The position numbers and the translations under genes are program-made. Source: CAZJUO01 sp964549245 (GTDB taxonomy: Bacteria; Patescibacteriota; Patescibacteriia; UBA10025; JAHIVO01). Taken from it: DNA of 33,413 bases. The notes under the pieces were generated by a model that was not told the DNA's origin, searched no databases, and worked only from the letters and a program-made list of their open reading frames with translations. Location: assembly GCA_964549245.1 (NCBI GenBank), contig CAZJUO010000005.1:1-33413 (forward strand), given 5' to 3'. This document shows, in pieces, positions 23,402 to 30,360 of this stretch (position 1 is the stretch's first letter; each line of letters begins with the position of its first letter).

Positions 23402-23830
23402 ATGCCAATTTTCGGCAATAATAACAATGAAGAGCAGCCAAACCAAATGGAAACTATAATAGGACCGTCAGTCAAGGTTGAAGGAAATTTCAAAGGTGAC
23501 GGCAATATTACAGTCGAAGGCATGGTGCAGGGCAGCCTTAAGACAAGCCACAATTTAACTATCGGTTCGCAAGCAAAAATCAAGGCTGAAATAGAAGCAA
23601 AAAACCTTTTTTTATCCGGTGAAGTAAAAGGAAATGTAAAAGTTCACGAAAGGGCAGAGCTGTCAAAATCTGCGCGCTTGCTTGGCAATATTGAAACTAA
23701 GGTAATTTCAGTTGAACAGGGTGCTGTACTGAATGGAAAGTGCAGTATGATCAATAACGACATTTCCAGTGACAAGGACGATAAAGAACAAAAAGAAAAC
23801 AGCAAAGAAGGCAAAAAAACAGGCAAATAG
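23402..23830 (+). CDS. Bactofilin (polymer-forming cytoskeletal protein)
   Basis: A 142-residue protein. The central domain (about 15-110) has the short beta-helix repeats of the bactofilin family: ETIIGPSVKVEGNFKGDGNITVEGMVQGSL, then TIGSQAKIKAEIEAKNLFLSGEVKGNV and RLLGNIETKVISVEQGAVLNG (seen as consecutive strands). The C-terminal tail is highly charged (KDDKEQKENSKEGKKTGK) and probably disordered. Bactofilins form filaments at the membrane and help shape cells or place cell-wall enzymes. The start at 23402 is chosen because the frame upstream overlaps the promoter. There is no Shine-Dalgarno. It starts an operon with the DAG-kinase-like gene 12 bases later. Confidence 0.9.
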   Translation: MPIFGNNNNEEQPNQMETIIGPSVKVEGNFKGDGNITVEGMVQGSLKTSHNLTIGSQAKIKAEIEAKNLFLSGEVKGNVKVHERAELSKSARLLGNIETKVISVEQGAVLNGKCSMINNDISSDKDDKEQKENSKEGKKTGK

Positions 23831-23842
23831 TTTTTACGGTCT

Positions 23843-24619
23843 ATGTACTACTACATATACGATTCATTTTTAAACCAGGGCAAGTACGCTGCTGAACTGA
23901 ATCGTATTGAAGCTCGCTTGATGGATCTCGGTATAAACGGCAGAATTGAAAAATTAACGATACTAAAAAGCTTCAAAGAGATTGTTGAAGAGGCTATACG
24001 TAAGGGCGCAAAAACTATTATCGCCGTAGGTAATGACCAGACCGTCAGTAAAATCATTAGTTACCTGCCGAATTTACAAACCACGCTCGGTATCATACCG
24101 ATTGGTGAAGAAAACAATTTAGCTTCACTGCTCGGTATACCTTCGGGAGAACAAGCCTGCGACACCCTCTCATCCAGAATCATAGAAAAAATTGATCTGG
24201 GCAAAGCTAATAATAAGTATTTCATTTCCTCGCTGCAAGTACCAGTGCAAAAAGAATTGGTAATGGACTGCGGCAGCTATAAGATCAGCCCGCTGGATAA
24301 TACAAAAATGATAAATATCTGTAATTTCAGCAGCTTGCCAGTCGCCGACAATCAGTATGAAACATGCGGCAATCCTAAGGACGGTATGCTCGAGGCAATC
24401 ATTTCTTCCAATCAGAAAGAGCAACATGGATTATTCGGACTTTTTAAAAAGGAATATAGCAAAAAGAGTGTTTTTCCAATTAAAAAAATGAAGATAAAGT
24501 GCTCTTCAGAAAGCCTGTCAGTGCTCGCAGACGGCCAAACTACAATAAAGACGCCGTTGACCGTTGAGGTAATCCCAAAGAAACTAAAAATAATTGTTGG
24601 AAAAAAACGTATGTTTTAA
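23843..24619 (+). CDS. Diacylglycerol-kinase-like protein with a degenerate active-site motif
   Basis: A 258-residue protein with the layout of the DAG kinase/sphingosine kinase catalytic fold. The family glycine-rich motif GGDGT appears as VGNDQT (about residues 63-68), and the second motif (usually PxGTGNDFA) appears as IPIGEENNLASLLGIP. The aspartate of the first motif is kept but the glycines are not, so catalytic activity is uncertain. The C-terminal beta domain (VLADGQTTIKTPLTVEVIPKKLKIIV) is typical of the family. It could phosphorylate a lipid or be a non-catalytic relative. It shares an operon with bactofilin, hinting at a membrane or envelope role. Confidence 0.7.
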   Translation: MYYYIYDSFLNQGKYAAELNRIEARLMDLGINGRIEKLTILKSFKEIVEEAIRKGAKTIIAVGNDQTVSKIISYLPNLQTTLGIIPIGEENNLASLLGIPSGEQACDTLSSRIIEKIDLGKANNKYFISSLQVPVQKELVMDCGSYKISPLDNTKMINICNFSSLPVADNQYETCGNPKDGMLEAIISSNQKEQHGLFGLFKKEYSKKSVFPIKKMKIKCSSESLSVLADGQTTIKTPLTVEVIPKKLKIIVGKKRMF

Positions 24620-24627
24620 ATTATTAA

Positions 24628-24659
24628 CGAAAAGACATCTTTTTTAGTAACGGTCTTTT
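24628..24659 (+). terminator. Possible weak terminator or hairpin before infB
   Basis: GAAAAGAC (24628-24635) pairs with GTCTTTTC (24652-24659). A T-rich stretch follows after a short gap, so this is a weak terminator or a leader hairpin of infB. Confidence 0.35.
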
Positions 24660-24689
24660 CATAAGATCGTTTTTATTTTACCAGCCACT

Positions 24690-26750
24690 ATGAACGTTAC
24701 CGAACTCGCACGAAAACTTAAAATCACCACTAACCAACTACTGGATATTTTGCCCCAGATTGGTTTTGATATCGGCAGAAAAGCCATTAAAGTTGATGTA
24801 AAAGTAGCCCAAAAAATTATCAAAAAATTCAAGGAACAGCCGCAGTTACTCGAAGAAATACGCCATAAAAAAACTGACGAGCCGGCTGTTGAAGCAGAAG
24901 AAGTTACTACTGAAAAAAAAGATATCTCCATACCGCCGGTCATAACGGTGCGGGATTTCGCGGCGATGCTCAATAAGCCCGTGGCGGCAGTGATACAGGA
25001 ACTGATGAAGAACGGCATCCTCGCCAACCTCAATGAACAAATCGACTATGAAACCGCCAGCATCATTGCCGAAGACTTTGGTTTTCAAACTACCCAGGAG
25101 AAAACTCAAGCTACTGACAAGAAAGAGGAAGAAAATATTGAAAAGCTGATGCATGATAAAAATAGCCAAGGACAACCGCGCCCACCGGTAGTGGTGGTAA
25201 TGGGACACGTAGACCACGGCAAAACCCAACTGCTCGATACTATACGAAAAACCAATATTGTAGGCGGTGAATCGGGCGGCATTACCCAGCACATCGGCGC
25301 CTATCAGGTAACAGCTCCGGCTAAAAAGGAGGCTCCATCCCAGACTAAGAGTGACAAGAAAAGGATCCCTCCTCAAGCTCGGGATGATCTTGCTCAACGC
25401 TCGATCACCTTTATTGATACCCCGGGACATGAAGCCTTTACCGCCATGCGGTCACGTGGGGCCCGGGTGGCTGATATTGCTATCCTTGTTATCGCCGCTG
25501 ATGACGGTATCAAGCCGCAAACCGAAGAGGCAATTAATATTATCAACAATGCCAAGCTGCATTTTGTAGTAGCGATCAATAAAATCGACAAACCGGAAGC
25601 TGACGTCGAAAAAGTGAAACAACAACTGGCCCAAAAGAATTTATTGCCTGAAGATTGGGGCGGAAAAATTGTATGCGTACCAGTTTCAGCAAAAACCGGC
25701 CAGGGAATCGACGATTTACTAGAAAGTCTGGTCTTGGTGGCAGACATGGAAAAAGACCATATAACAGCTAATCCCGGCCAGCCGGCTATCGGGACTATTA
25801 TTGAATCAAATATAGATAAAGGGGAGGGACCAATAGCCACCGCGGTTATTCAAACAGGCACGCTTCACCGAGGTGATACAGTCAAGGTCGGACAAGTAGT
25901 CGGTAAAATAAAAAATATGAAAGACTTTCTAGGTCAAGAGGTTCAAACCGCTCCCCCCGCCATGCCGGTCAGAATTTTGGGCCTCAAAGATGTGCCCGAA
26001 GTAGGAGATTTTTTGCAAGCGCTGCCGAAAGGGGCTTCACTGAAAAAAATTATGAAGGACCTTCAGAATAAGCAAAAAGCTTACCGCGACAAACAAACCT
26101 GGCAAAAAGTGAAAGCCTCTGAAAACTCAAATAAAAACCATAATGAGAAAACAGTTTCTATAATCCTAAAAACTGACACCCTTGGTTCCCAAGAAGCCAT
26201 CATGCAATCCCTGGAAACACTCGGTACCGAAGACGTCAAAGTGCGGATTGTAAAAAAAGGATTGGGCAATATCAATGATGTCGACGTGCTGCAGGCGGAA
26301 AGCACTGGAGCCATGATTTATGGATTTAATGTCAATACTGATATGCGTGTAACCGAAATTGCCAAAGAAAAAGAAATTCCTTTGCAGGTATACAGGATTA
26401 TATACGATTTAATCGACAACGTTCAACAAGAGGTGAAGAAACGAAAAACCGTCACCGTAGAGCGGATTGAACTTGGACGCGCGAAAATCCTGGCCATATT
26501 TAGAACCGAAAAAAAGCATATGATTGTCGGGGTTAGCGTCACCAAGGGAAAAGTGGAAACGGGAGCCAAGGCCATCATCCTGCGCGACAAGCAAAAAATC
26601 GGCGAGGGAACTATTGAAAAAATTCAGCAATCCAAAGAAGAGGTTGAATCAGTAGCCGCGGGCTCTGAATGCGGTTTGCAATTCAAAGGCCCAACCATTA
26701 TCCAAGAAAATGATTTTCTCGAGATTTACAAAGAAGAAATTCATACTTAA
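24690..26750 (+). CDS. infB: Translation initiation factor IF-2
   Basis: A 686-residue GTPase that brings initiator tRNA to the small ribosomal subunit. Two N-terminal IF2_N-type helical modules (about 1-50 and 83-135) precede the G domain: G1 GHVDHGKT at 172-179, G3 DTPGHEAF at 243-250, G4 NKID at 297-300 and a G5 region VSAKTGQGI. Domains II to IV and the C-terminal tRNA-binding domain are complete. Between switch I and G3 (about 208-237) there is a charged, proline-containing insertion (PAKKEAPSQTKSDKKR then IPPQARDDLAQR) not found in typical IF-2. There is no Shine-Dalgarno. It heads the infB-rbfA-nrnA cluster. Confidence 0.95.
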   Translation: MNVTELARKLKITTNQLLDILPQIGFDIGRKAIKVDVKVAQKIIKKFKEQPQLLEEIRHKKTDEPAVEAEEVTTEKKDISIPPVITVRDFAAMLNKPVAAVIQELMKNGILANLNEQIDYETASIIAEDFGFQTTQEKTQATDKKEEENIEKLMHDKNSQGQPRPPVVVVMGHVDHGKTQLLDTIRKTNIVGGESGGITQHIGAYQVTAPAKKEAPSQTKSDKKRIPPQARDDLAQRSITFIDTPGHEAFTAMRSRGARVADIAILVIAADDGIKPQTEEAINIINNAKLHFVVAINKIDKPEADVEKVKQQLAQKNLLPEDWGGKIVCVPVSAKTGQGIDDLLESLVLVADMEKDHITANPGQPAIGTIIESNIDKGEGPIATAVIQTGTLHRGDTVKVGQVVGKIKNMKDFLGQEVQTAPPAMPVRILGLKDVPEVGDFLQALPKGASLKKIMKDLQNKQKAYRDKQTWQKVKASENSNKNHNEKTVSIILKTDTLGSQEAIMQSLETLGTEDVKVRIVKKGLGNINDVDVLQAESTGAMIYGFNVNTDMRVTEIAKEKEIPLQVYRIIYDLIDNVQQEVKKRKTVTVERIELGRAKILAIFRTEKKHMIVGVSVTKGKVETGAKAIILRDKQKIGEGTIEKIQQSKEEVESVAAGSECGLQFKGPTIIQENDFLEIYKEEIHT

Positions 26751-26770
26751 CCCTCCAAAATGGCCCTACC

Positions 26771-27115
26771 ATGTCCCACCGCATTGCCCAGATCAACGAA
26801 CTCCTAAAGCAAAAACTTAACTCCCTGATCACCGAAACGGGGATGGCTGATGCGGCTGACTGCTTGATAACCATCACTTCGGTAGATACCAGCCGCGACC
26901 TGGGCCAGGCCAAGGTATATGTCAGTATCATGCCGCAGACCAAAGAAAAAACTACCATCAATCAGCTGGCAAAAAAAGCTGGCTTTTATCGTCATCAATT
27001 AATTAAAATTCTTTCCATACGTAAAGTGCCGAAGCTTATGTTCTATGCTGATCATGCACAGCAAAAAGTCTCCCGGATTGACCAGCTTATTGACAAAATT
27101 CACCAGGGACAGTAG
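26771..27115 (+). CDS. rbfA: 30S ribosome-binding factor A
   Basis: A 114-residue KH-type RNA-binding protein needed for late 16S rRNA maturation. Family features: RIAQINELLKQKLNSLI at the start, TSVDTSRDLGQAKVYVSI with the KH-type core, and a C-terminal KVPKLMFYADHAQQKVSRIDQLI that matches the family signature (PxLxFxxDxS with tail). It follows infB by 20 bases, the classic infB-rbfA order. Confidence 0.92.
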   Translation: MSHRIAQINELLKQKLNSLITETGMADAADCLITITSVDTSRDLGQAKVYVSIMPQTKEKTTINQLAKKAGFYRHQLIKILSIRKVPKLMFYADHAQQKVSRIDQLIDKIHQGQ

Positions 27116-27147
27116 ACTATAGAGCTTATTGCTAGTACCTAATTTGT

Positions 27148-28182
27148 ATGAAAGAATTTGCCTCACACTTCCAAAAAATCAAAGAGGAAATCAGCCGGGC
27201 ACAGAAAATACTGGTTATCGCTCACCAGAACCCGGACGGTGACGCTATTGGCTCGCTGCTTGGCATGGGACATTACCTGCGCCTGGTCAAAACTGAACAT
27301 ACGCTTTTCTGCCTGACACCGCCCCCTGATTACCTTCGTTTTCTGCCTGATATCGAAAACATTTCCTCTGATGAAAAAATGTTGACAGCCAAAGAACACG
27401 ACCTGGTTATTATTCTTGATTCAGGGGATCTGGCTTATGCCGGTATAGAGCGGCACTTCCGCAAACTCAAAGGACTGCCCCTGGTTATCAATATCGATCA
27501 CCATCCAACCAACCAGCAATTTGGCCACCTCAATCTGGTGCATCCGAAAGCCTCTTCTACTGCGGAAATTATCTTTCATTTTTTTGATTACTTTCGCATC
27601 CCCATCACCAAGGAAGTGGCCACTCATTTATTGACCGGCATATTAACTGATACCGGCAGTTTTTCCAACCTAGCAACTACCCCGTCCTCCATGGAAGTAG
27701 CTTCTCGGCTATTAACCCACGGCGCGCGAGTCAAAGAAATCATGAACTACACCCTGAAAAACAAATCCCTTACCCAACTGCAGCTCTGGGGACGTGCCCT
27801 CTCGCGCCTCAAAGTAAACCAGCAAACCGGCATTGTAACTACCGTCCTCACTATCAAAGACTTTCGGGAGTTGGGTATTGACGATGACAGCAGCGAAGGA
27901 ATTTCTAACTTTCTCAATAACGTAGAAAATGCGAAAGCCATCATTGTTTTCAGGGAAAAATCAGACGGCACCATAAAGGCCAGCCTGCGCACCACCAAAC
28001 CCAATGTTGATGTCTCAAACATAGCGAAATTTTTCGGTGGGGGCGGGCATAAAAAAGCGGCCGGCTTTACCATCAAAGGTACCTTGCAAGAAACCGCCAA
28101 TGGCTGGAAAATCAATACCGACAAGGCTAATAAAAGCAAGGGGAGTCAACCGCTCTCTGCTGATCCCTCAAAGCTGCTATAA
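27148..28182 (+). CDS. nrnA: DHH-family nanoRNase / pAp phosphatase
   Basis: A 344-residue DHH-DHHA1 protein of the NrnA type, which degrades very short RNAs and can remove the phosphate of 3'-phosphoadenosine 5'-phosphate. The metal-binding motifs are intact: HQNPDGDAIG (26-35), ILDSGD (D91), IDHHPTN (D117-H119) and GILTDTGSF (D168). The DHHA1 domain ends in GGGGHKKAAGF. It follows rbfA by 32 bases, the usual arrangement in Firmicutes and related groups. The C-terminus carries a short charged extension (NKSKGSQPLSADPSKLL). Confidence 0.92.
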   Translation: MKEFASHFQKIKEEISRAQKILVIAHQNPDGDAIGSLLGMGHYLRLVKTEHTLFCLTPPPDYLRFLPDIENISSDEKMLTAKEHDLVIILDSGDLAYAGIERHFRKLKGLPLVINIDHHPTNQQFGHLNLVHPKASSTAEIIFHFFDYFRIPITKEVATHLLTGILTDTGSFSNLATTPSSMEVASRLLTHGARVKEIMNYTLKNKSLTQLQLWGRALSRLKVNQQTGIVTTVLTIKDFRELGIDDDSSEGISNFLNNVENAKAIIVFREKSDGTIKASLRTTKPNVDVSNIAKFFGGGGHKKAAGFTIKGTLQETANGWKINTDKANKSKGSQPLSADPSKLL

Positions 28183-28186
28183 ACCC

Positions 28187-28214
28187 TTGATATAATTTTT
28201 AACCCGTGTATAAT
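28187..28214 (+). promoter_or_regulatory. Promoter of the 28.2-28.7 kb non-coding RNA
   Basis: TTGATA, a 16-base spacer, then TATAAT, just after the nrnA stop. A second AT-rich -10-like element (TATTATAC, 28219-28226) lies right behind it. Confidence 0.65.
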
Positions 28215-28221
28215 ACTATAT

Positions 28222-28688
28222 TATACTTTTTTTGATCCTTATATTAACTAGCAACAAGCAAAAGGCTGTGTATGAGATACCCCGTATGGGGATTAGTAGT
28301 AATACGTCGCAAAACCAGATAACAAGGAGGAATCCTAAGGATGCCTTTCTACTAACGATGCTATTTGTTAACATTTAGTTAACTAACCGGAAAAATGCTA
28401 GAAGAGCGGGCCAGCAGCGGTTGGCCTGCGTATGGTTGGTAGTAGTGTCGGCATATAATACTTAGGGCCGGCCCTGGCTTACGAGCCGGTATTACCCCCG
28501 GGCGAAGAGCTGCTGCAGGAAATAGCTCCTGCCAATATTTCGGCTCTATATAAACAAAAGAGGAGACCACTATAGGTGGACCAAACGAGCGGTATTACTC
28601 CCACCGCGTTATACGCCCGGCAAGCCGAATTGCTATATCAACCCTTTACAGCCCCGTTTGTATATTACATACAACACGGGGCTTTTTT
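28222..28688 (+). ncRNA. Structured non-coding RNA of unknown family, with a predicted pseudoknot
   Basis: No protein gene fits this stretch, and it has a promoter and a very strong terminator (14-bp stem 28650-28663 with 28669-28683, then six T). Base pairing I can see: a closing helix 28264-28269/28648-28653, hairpins at 28281-28292, 28327-28347, 28515-28532 and 28575-28605, and two crossing seven-base helices, 28498-28504/28614-28620 and 28539-28545/28623-28629, which make a pseudoknot. The closed core is about 390 nt, the size of tmRNA or RNase P RNA, but it has no T-arm or CCA end and no RNase P core motif. A small frame (GCA AAA CCA ... TAA at 28309-28338) puts its stop codon in a hairpin loop, as in tmRNA, yet lacks an Ala-Ala tail. 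Confidence 0.7.
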
Positions 28689-28699
28689 ATTTCGACACA

Positions 28700-28729
28700 T
28701 TGACATAATAGCGAACTAACTACTATAAT
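28700..28729 (+). promoter_or_regulatory. Consensus promoter of the second non-coding RNA
   Basis: TTGACA, an 18-base spacer, then TATAAT: both hexamers perfect. Start expected near 28737. Confidence 0.8.
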
Positions 28730-28736
28730 ACCGGTG

Positions 28737-29127
28737 TCTCTTTTGAGACGTTCGCAGTCCTTTTTTCAACCTTTTAACCTTATGGAGGTTTTTAAAAACA
28801 ATACTATGTTTTTAAACTTCTTCGTTTTTAGTTCTACAGTTTATACGATGGTGAACGCTTAACATCGATGGTGAACCGTAAGATTTGATAAAGCAGCTTT
28901 GCCTTGCCAAAGCCATCCGCTTGGTGATGCTTATGTTAAGCAAGTGTCCTACATATCTGCACAGGTACTGTAGAGCGCCCAAAAATTTGTAGGGTTCGAA
29001 TCCTGGAACGGTATTTTAGGCAATGGCCAGTAGACACTGCAATGCTCTTTATGCAAAATTTTACGAATCCGTTTCCACGTATTTTCTATTCGCGGAGAAT
29101 AGTCAATCAGGAAACGGATTTTTTTAT
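28737..29127 (+). ncRNA. Second structured non-coding transcript, with a T-arm-like motif
   Basis: About 390 nt between a perfect promoter and a strong terminator (11-bp stem 29066-29076 with 29110-29120, then a run of T). It begins with a hairpin (GTCTC/GAGAC), contains an 11-base direct repeat (CGATGGTGAAC at 28846 and 28866), several small hairpins (for example GCTTTG/CAAAGC), and a tRNA T-arm-like GGGTTCGAATCCT near 28992-29004, preceded by CTGTAGAGC as in tmRNA 3' domains. The acceptor and D-arm parts of a tmRNA do not fit well, so I leave the family open. No protein-coding frame in it looks real. Confidence 0.55.
29066..29127 (+). terminator. Intrinsic terminator of the second non-coding RNA
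   Basis: The outer stem 29066-29076/29110-29120 is perfect over 11 bp; an inner hairpin CTATTC/GAATAG sits in its loop; eight or nine T follow. Confidence 0.88.
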
Positions 29128-29155
29128 TTGACAAAAAATATTACTACTTTATGAT
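29128..29155 (+). promoter_or_regulatory. Promoter of dsrC
   Basis: TTGACA, a 16-base spacer, then TATGAT, starting directly at the end of the preceding terminator's T-run. Confidence 0.7.
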
Positions 29156-29224
29156 ATAGTAATTACTATGTTCTTTCCTATCGGATATTAACCCTCAAAA
29201 AAAATAAATAAACGCGGAGTTGTT

Positions 29225-29521
29225 ATGCAGCCGTCATTCAAGCTTAACGAACAGGGATTTATGACAAGCGGCACTTGGTGTGCTGAAATTGCCCAGCAAA
29301 TAGCTCGGCAACAGGGCATTACCAATTTAACCGAAAAACACTGGCAAGTTATTAATTTTATACGGGAACACCACCAGCGACATGGTCTAGCTCCAATGAT
29401 CAGGGCTATCTGCAATGAAAATAACATTAGCGTAAAGACGCTCTATATGTTATTCCCCCATGGACCGGCCAAAGGAGCCTGCGCCATAGCCGGCCTGCCA
29501 AAAGCTACCGGCTGCGTATAG
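29225..29521 (+). CDS. dsrC: DsrC/TusE-family sulfur carrier with both redox cysteines
   Basis: A 98-residue protein matching the DsrC/TusE/RspA family over its whole length: NEQGFMTSGTWCAEIAQQIA, LTEKHWQVINFIREHHQRHG, LAPMIRAICNENN, KTLYMLFPHGPAKGAC and the C-terminal arm GLPKATGCV. Both cysteines of true DsrC are present: CysA, the penultimate residue (C97), and CysB 11 residues before it (C86). TusE proteins for tRNA thiolation keep only CysA. DsrC carries sulfur as a trisulfide in dissimilatory sulfur metabolism. No dsrAB, tus or sulfur-transport genes are nearby. It is a single-gene unit with its own promoter, GGAG ribosome-binding site and terminator. Confidence 0.92.
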   Translation: MQPSFKLNEQGFMTSGTWCAEIAQQIARQQGITNLTEKHWQVINFIREHHQRHGLAPMIRAICNENNISVKTLYMLFPHGPAKGACAIAGLPKATGCV

Positions 29522-29545
29522 ACCAAGATTCACTTTGTTAGTCCA

Positions 29546-29574
29546 AACCGCCATTACCTCAATGGCGGTTTTTA
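29546..29574 (+). terminator. Intrinsic terminator of dsrC
   Basis: A perfect ten-base stem (29546-29555 with 29561-29570) and five-base loop, followed by a T-run. Confidence 0.92.
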
Positions 29575-29597
29575 AAAATGCCTGTTTTTGCAGTCAG

Positions 29598-29625
29598 TTG
29601 ACAAATAAACTACAATTACTATACT
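29598..29625 (+). promoter_or_regulatory. Promoter of clpP
   Basis: TTGACA, a 16-base spacer, then TATACT, with the start about 26 bases before the clpP ATG. Confidence 0.7.
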
Positions 29626-29657
29626 ATATATTACAGTTTATTAATCTAATCGAACGC

Positions 29658-30242
29658 ATGCAATTAGTTCCCACGGTAGTAGAAAAATCAAATTTTGGCG
29701 AGAGAGCGTACGACATATACTCTCGGCTGCTAAAAGAAAGGATTATCTTCCTTGGCAATCCCATCAATGACGTGGTGGCAAATACCGTTATCGCGCAATT
29801 ATTATTCTTAGAATCGGAGGATAAATCCAAGGATATAAAACTCTACATCAATACTCCAGGCGGATCGGTTACTGCGGGTATGGCGATTTATGATACCATG
29901 CAATACGTAAAACCCGACGTAGCCACTATCTGCGTTGGCCTAGCCGGCTCAATGGGTGCCGTCTTGCTGGCTTCCGGCGCCAAAGGCAAGCGATTTGCCC
30001 TGCCGAATTCCGAAACCATGCTGCATCAGGTGATGGGCGGCGCGGAAGGCCAAGCGGTTGACATCAAAATCAGGGCGGAGCATATCATCAAAATCCGCGA
30101 CCGCATCAACAGTATTTTATCAAAACACACCGGCAAGTCACTGGAAAAAATCAGCCAAGATACCGACCGTGATTTTTTCATGAACGCCGACCAGGCAAAA
30201 AAATACGGTTTGATCGATAAAATCATACACAGCAGTAAATAG
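29658..30242 (+). CDS. clpP: ATP-dependent Clp protease proteolytic subunit
   Basis: A 194-residue serine peptidase that forms the tetradecameric barrel used by ClpX or ClpC-type unfoldases. The catalytic triad is visible: Ser98 in GLAGSMGAVLLASG, His123 in ETMLHQVMGG and Asp172 in DTDRDFFM. The usual MIHQP box is changed to MLHQV, and GSMA to GSMG. The start at 29658 (MQLVPTVVEKSNFGERAYDIYSRLL) matches the family N-terminus; the frame upstream overlaps the promoter. There is no Shine-Dalgarno. No unfoldase gene is nearby. A GC-rich hairpin follows at 30263-30308. Confidence 0.95.
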   Translation: MQLVPTVVEKSNFGERAYDIYSRLLKERIIFLGNPINDVVANTVIAQLLFLESEDKSKDIKLYINTPGGSVTAGMAIYDTMQYVKPDVATICVGLAGSMGAVLLASGAKGKRFALPNSETMLHQVMGGAEGQAVDIKIRAEHIIKIRDRINSILSKHTGKSLEKISQDTDRDFFMNADQAKKYGLIDKIIHSSK

Positions 30243-30262
30243 AGTTTTCAAAATAATCCTAC

Positions 30263-30308
30263 AACCTAGCAGCCGAGGTCTGATTGCATCAGGTCCCCGG
30301 TTATTTTA
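30263..30308 (+). terminator. Probable terminator of clpP
   Basis: An imperfect hairpin centred on CTGAT/ATCAG and closed by AACC/GGTT, followed by a weak TTATTTTAC stretch. Confidence 0.5.
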
Positions 30309-30360
30309 CTAACAAATATTCGTTAAACAAATAAAGCAATAAATAATTAATTATAACCAT

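Noticed and set aside
28326..28357. A leader peptide MPFY after AAGGAGG inside the first non-coding RNA
   Set aside because: The AAGGAGG and ATG are partly buried in the hairpin 28327-28347, the peptide is four residues long, and no gene follows that it could attenuate.
28222..28688. Calling the first non-coding unit RNase P RNA
   Set aside because: The size and closing helix fit, but the near-universal GAGGAAAGTCC and ACAGAA-type core sequences are not found on either strand.
28737..29127. Calling the second non-coding unit a tmRNA (ssrA)
   Set aside because: The T-arm-like motif and CTGTAGAGC are suggestive, but the T stem has a mismatch, the possible acceptor stem overlaps the -10 box and lacks the G-U pair, and the only frame ending in a hairpin loop encodes a hydrophobic peptide ending MVNA rather than a typical tag.
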